NCBI GenBank assembly: GCA_001918155.1
Contig: MNFJ01000040.1
Location: 1-51,306, forward strand
Direction of reading: 5' to 3'
DNA from: Deltaproteobacteria bacterium 13_1_40CM_4_68_19
Lineage (GTDB): Bacteria > Myxococcota > Myxococcia > Myxococcales > 40CM-4-68-19
Length of the DNA: 51,306 bases
Below, one piece after another: positions 49,510 through 51,306 of this stretch. Both the position numbers and the translations under genes were made by a program. The notes beneath the pieces are model-generated. The model was not told where the DNA came from. It was given only the letters and a program-made list of their open reading frames with translations, and made no database searches. Position 1 is the stretch's first letter; every line of letters starts with the position of its first letter.

Positions 49510-51122
49510 CGAAGCAGGAGGCGCCGGCGATCAGCGGCGAGGAATCGCTGCGGATCACCCATGAGCGGGGCTGGACGGGCGGCCACAATCCGTGGACGGT
49601 CGCGCTGGTCGTGACGATGGCGACGTTCATGGAGGTGCTCGACACCGCCATCGCGAACGTCTCGCTGCCCCACATCGCCGGGAGCCTCTCCGCGAGCATC
49701 GACGAGTCCACCTGGGTGCTCACCAGCTATCTGGTGAGCAACGCGGTGGTGCTCCCCATCAGCGGCTGGCTGGCGACGCGCATCGGCCGCAAGCGCTTCT
49801 ATCTCACCTGCGTGGTGCTGTTCACCGTCAGCTCGCTCCTCTGCGGGCTGGCGCCGAACCTGGGCCTGTTGGTGTTCTTCCGCGTCCTGCAGGGGCTGGG
49901 CGGCGGCGGGCTCGCGCCGTCGGAGCAAGCGATCCTCGCGGACACGTTCCCGCCCCAGAAGCGGGGCATGGCCTTCGCCGTCTATGGCATGGCGGTGGTG
50001 ATGGCGCCTGCGATCGGGCCGACGCTGGGCGGGTTCATCACCGACCACTACTCGTGGCGTTGGGTCTTCTTCATCAACGTTCCGGTCGGAATCGCGTCGC
50101 TCCTGCTCTCCTCGCGGGTGCTGGTGGACCCTCCGCACCTCGTCGAGGCGAAGAAGCGCGTCGGTCCGATCGATTCCATCGGGCTCGGGCTGATCGCGGT
50201 GGGCCTCGGCGCGCTCGAGTACGTTCTCGACAAGGGGCAGGAAGAGGACTGGTTCAATTCGCACACCATCGTGATCTTCAGCGCCATCGCCGCCGTGTCG
50301 CTGGTGAGCTTCGTCCTCTGGGAGTGGCGCCAGGAGCATCCGGTCGTGGAGGTGCGGCTGTTCAAGAACGGGACGTTCGCGGTCTCGAGTCTGATGATGC
50401 TGGTGCTCGGCATGGCGCTCTATGGAAGCACGGTGCTGCTGCCGCAGTATCTCCAAGTCTGGATGGGTTACTCGGCGCAGGACGCGGGCATGGTGCTCTC
50501 GCCCGGCGGAGTCACGGTGATCCTCCTGCTGCCGATCGTGGGGCGGCTGATCTCGAAGGTCGATTCCCGGTATCTGATCGCCTTCGGCTTCTTGATCCTC
50601 TCGGCGGCGCTGTTCCACATGGCGCACACGCTCTATCCGGGGATCGACTTCCGCACCGCCGTGCTGATCCGGATGTACCAGAGTTGCGGCCTGGCGTTCT
50701 TGTTCGTGCCGATCAACACCCTCGTCTACAGCGGCGTGCCGCCCCAGAAGAACAACCAGGTCTCCGGCATCGTGAATCTGGCGCGGAACATGGGCGGCGA
50801 CATCGGGATCTCGCTCGTGACCACGCTGATCGCCCGGCGCTCGCAGTTCCACCAGGCGCGGCTCGTCGACCACGTGGTGCCTTCTTCCGATCTGAGCGCG
50901 CGACTTTCGGCGATGGCCCAGCACCTGCAGCAGCTCGGCGTCGGGGCGGCGCAGGCGACGAAGATGGCGTACGGACAGCTCTACGGCCAGGTGACCAGAC
51001 AGGCGCAGACCCTCGCCTACCTCGACGCGCTGCTGCTGCTCTCGGTCTTCACGGCCATCATGGTTCCGGCGGTACTGCTGACGAGGAAGGCGCGGGCCGG
51101 AGCGGCCGCGATGGGCCACTGA
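49506..51122 (+). CDS. emrB: DHA2/EmrB-family multidrug MFS transporter
   Basis: A 538-residue major facilitator superfamily drug/H+ antiporter of the 14-helix DHA2 branch. TM1 holds the family motif FMEVLDTAIANVSLPHIAGSL, the TM4-5 region has LQGLGGGGLAPSEQAIL, GMAFAVYGMAVVMAPAIGPTLGG is the antiporter motif C of TM5, and SWRWVFFINVP follows. With the upstream HlyD adaptor it forms an EmrAB-like tripartite pump. ATG 49506 overlaps the adaptor stop by four bases, so the pair is translationally coupled. The regulator is not visible in the window. Confidence 0.93.
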   Translation: MTKQEAPAISGEESLRITHERGWTGGHNPWTVALVVTMATFMEVLDTAIANVSLPHIAGSLSASIDESTWVLTSYLVSNAVVLPISGWLATRIGRKRFYLTCVVLFTVSSLLCGLAPNLGLLVFFRVLQGLGGGGLAPSEQAILADTFPPQKRGMAFAVYGMAVVMAPAIGPTLGGFITDHYSWRWVFFINVPVGIASLLLSSRVLVDPPHLVEAKKRVGPIDSIGLGLIAVGLGALEYVLDKGQEEDWFNSHTIVIFSAIAAVSLVSFVLWEWRQEHPVVEVRLFKNGTFAVSSLMMLVLGMALYGSTVLLPQYLQVWMGYSAQDAGMVLSPGGVTVILLLPIVGRLISKVDSRYLIAFGFLILSAALFHMAHTLYPGIDFRTAVLIRMYQSCGLAFLFVPINTLVYSGVPPQKNNQVSGIVNLARNMGGDIGISLVTTLIARRSQFHQARLVDHVVPSSDLSARLSAMAQHLQQLGVGAAQATKMAYGQLYGQVTRQAQTLAYLDALLLLSVFTAIMVPAVLLTRKARAGAAAMGH

Positions 51123-51125
51123 GCC

Positions 51126-51306
51126 TCATTCCGGCCAGGGAACCGTCAGTCTCACCGCCACGTCGGGCCTGACGCGAAGCGCTCCGAGCATGGCGGTGTA
51201 GGGCCGGATGCCGAATTCGGGCTGGTGGATGGACGCCTCGACGACCGCGCGGTCGCCCTCGCGACGGACGCTGATGGTCTGCCGGCGCTCGCGGCCGAGG
51301 ATCGCG
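51126..51306 (-). CDS. C-terminal end of a YceI-like protein (runs off the window)
   Basis: Minus-strand frame with TGA at 51126-51128, open to the right edge. The last 59 residues include ILGRERRQTISV, then ASIHQPEFGIRPYTAMLGAL and a closing RPDVAVRLTVPWPE. The FGI-PY-AMLGALR pattern matches the C-terminal strands of YceI family proteins, isoprenoid-binding lipocalin-like proteins. The N-terminus lies outside. It is convergent with the emrB-like gene, three bases after its stop. Confidence 0.75.
   Translation of the reverse strand, partial: AILGRERRQTISVRREGDRAVVEASIHQPEFGIRPYTAMLGALRVRPDVAVRLTVPWPE

Noticed and set aside
1-51306. CRISPR arrays, rRNA, tRNA, insertion sequences or phage attachment sites
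   Set aside because: Read through on both strands; no regularly spaced direct repeats, cloverleaf-like segments, transposase motifs or paired terminal repeats were seen. A covariance-model search could still find an RNA gene missed by eye.

Overview
The window is very GC-rich, densely packed DNA. Gene content points to a deltaproteobacterial, most likely myxobacterial (Myxococcota), chromosome: a mannose-type PTS cluster, a fatty acyl reductase/ligase/ACP/acyltransferase megaprotein of the kind I recall from myxobacterial ether-lipid clusters, PilZ and GAF-PAS histidine kinase genes, DUF3047 and zinc-ribbon Yip1 proteins. No rRNA, tRNA, CRISPR array, transposase or phage gene was seen. Most neighbouring genes overlap by 4 bases (ATGA, GTGA or TTGA), so many are probably translationally coupled.

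Layout. 67-2791: aldehyde dehydrogenase, a secreted protein and a small membrane protein. 2862-5594: PTS IIA, IIB, IIC, IID and HPr; no Enzyme I gene follows, and an antisense gene remnant sits where the cluster ends. 5907-7713 (minus): Yip1-like zinc-ribbon membrane protein, DUF2752 protein, PlsY acyltransferase. 7875-13378 (plus): low-complexity lipoprotein, membrane proteins, a proline-rich unknown, and a radical SAM enzyme coupled to a flippase-like membrane protein. 13399-19636: DUF3047 protein, a GT39-type glycosyltransferase, and a minus-strand set of GT2 glycosyltransferase, asparagine synthetase and sugar epimerase, probably for a surface glycan. 19716-21230: an MscL channel with a C-terminal zinc ribbon, and a Tat-exported Ntn-hydrolase asparaginase.

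21253-29152 (minus) is a tight five-gene unit: LarA-like protein, a 1448-residue four-module lipid enzyme (acyl reductase, AMP ligase, ACP, PlsC acyltransferase), an SDR, a small unknown and a histidine phosphatase. It is the best candidate for a specialised lipid pathway. 29353-31106 is a frameshifted NHL-repeat lipoprotein. 31194-36411 holds HAD phosphatase, BI-1 protein, an unknown and a VIT-type transporter, divergent from a cytochrome c/FTR1 iron permease whose first codons contain a perfect Fur-box-like palindrome. 36450-39519: histidine kinase, a peroxiredoxin whose catalytic position is an in-frame TGA (predicted selenocysteine, followed by a SECIS-like hairpin), and a PilZ protein. 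39629-46194: AddAB recombination nuclease. 46260-51306: unusual rhomboid protease, EmrAB-type efflux pair, and the C-terminal end of a YceI-like protein.

The strongest leads are the selenoprotein peroxiredoxin, the four-module lipid enzyme with its LarA-like partner, and the Fur-box/FTR1 start region. All family assignments were made by reading motifs; no search was run.
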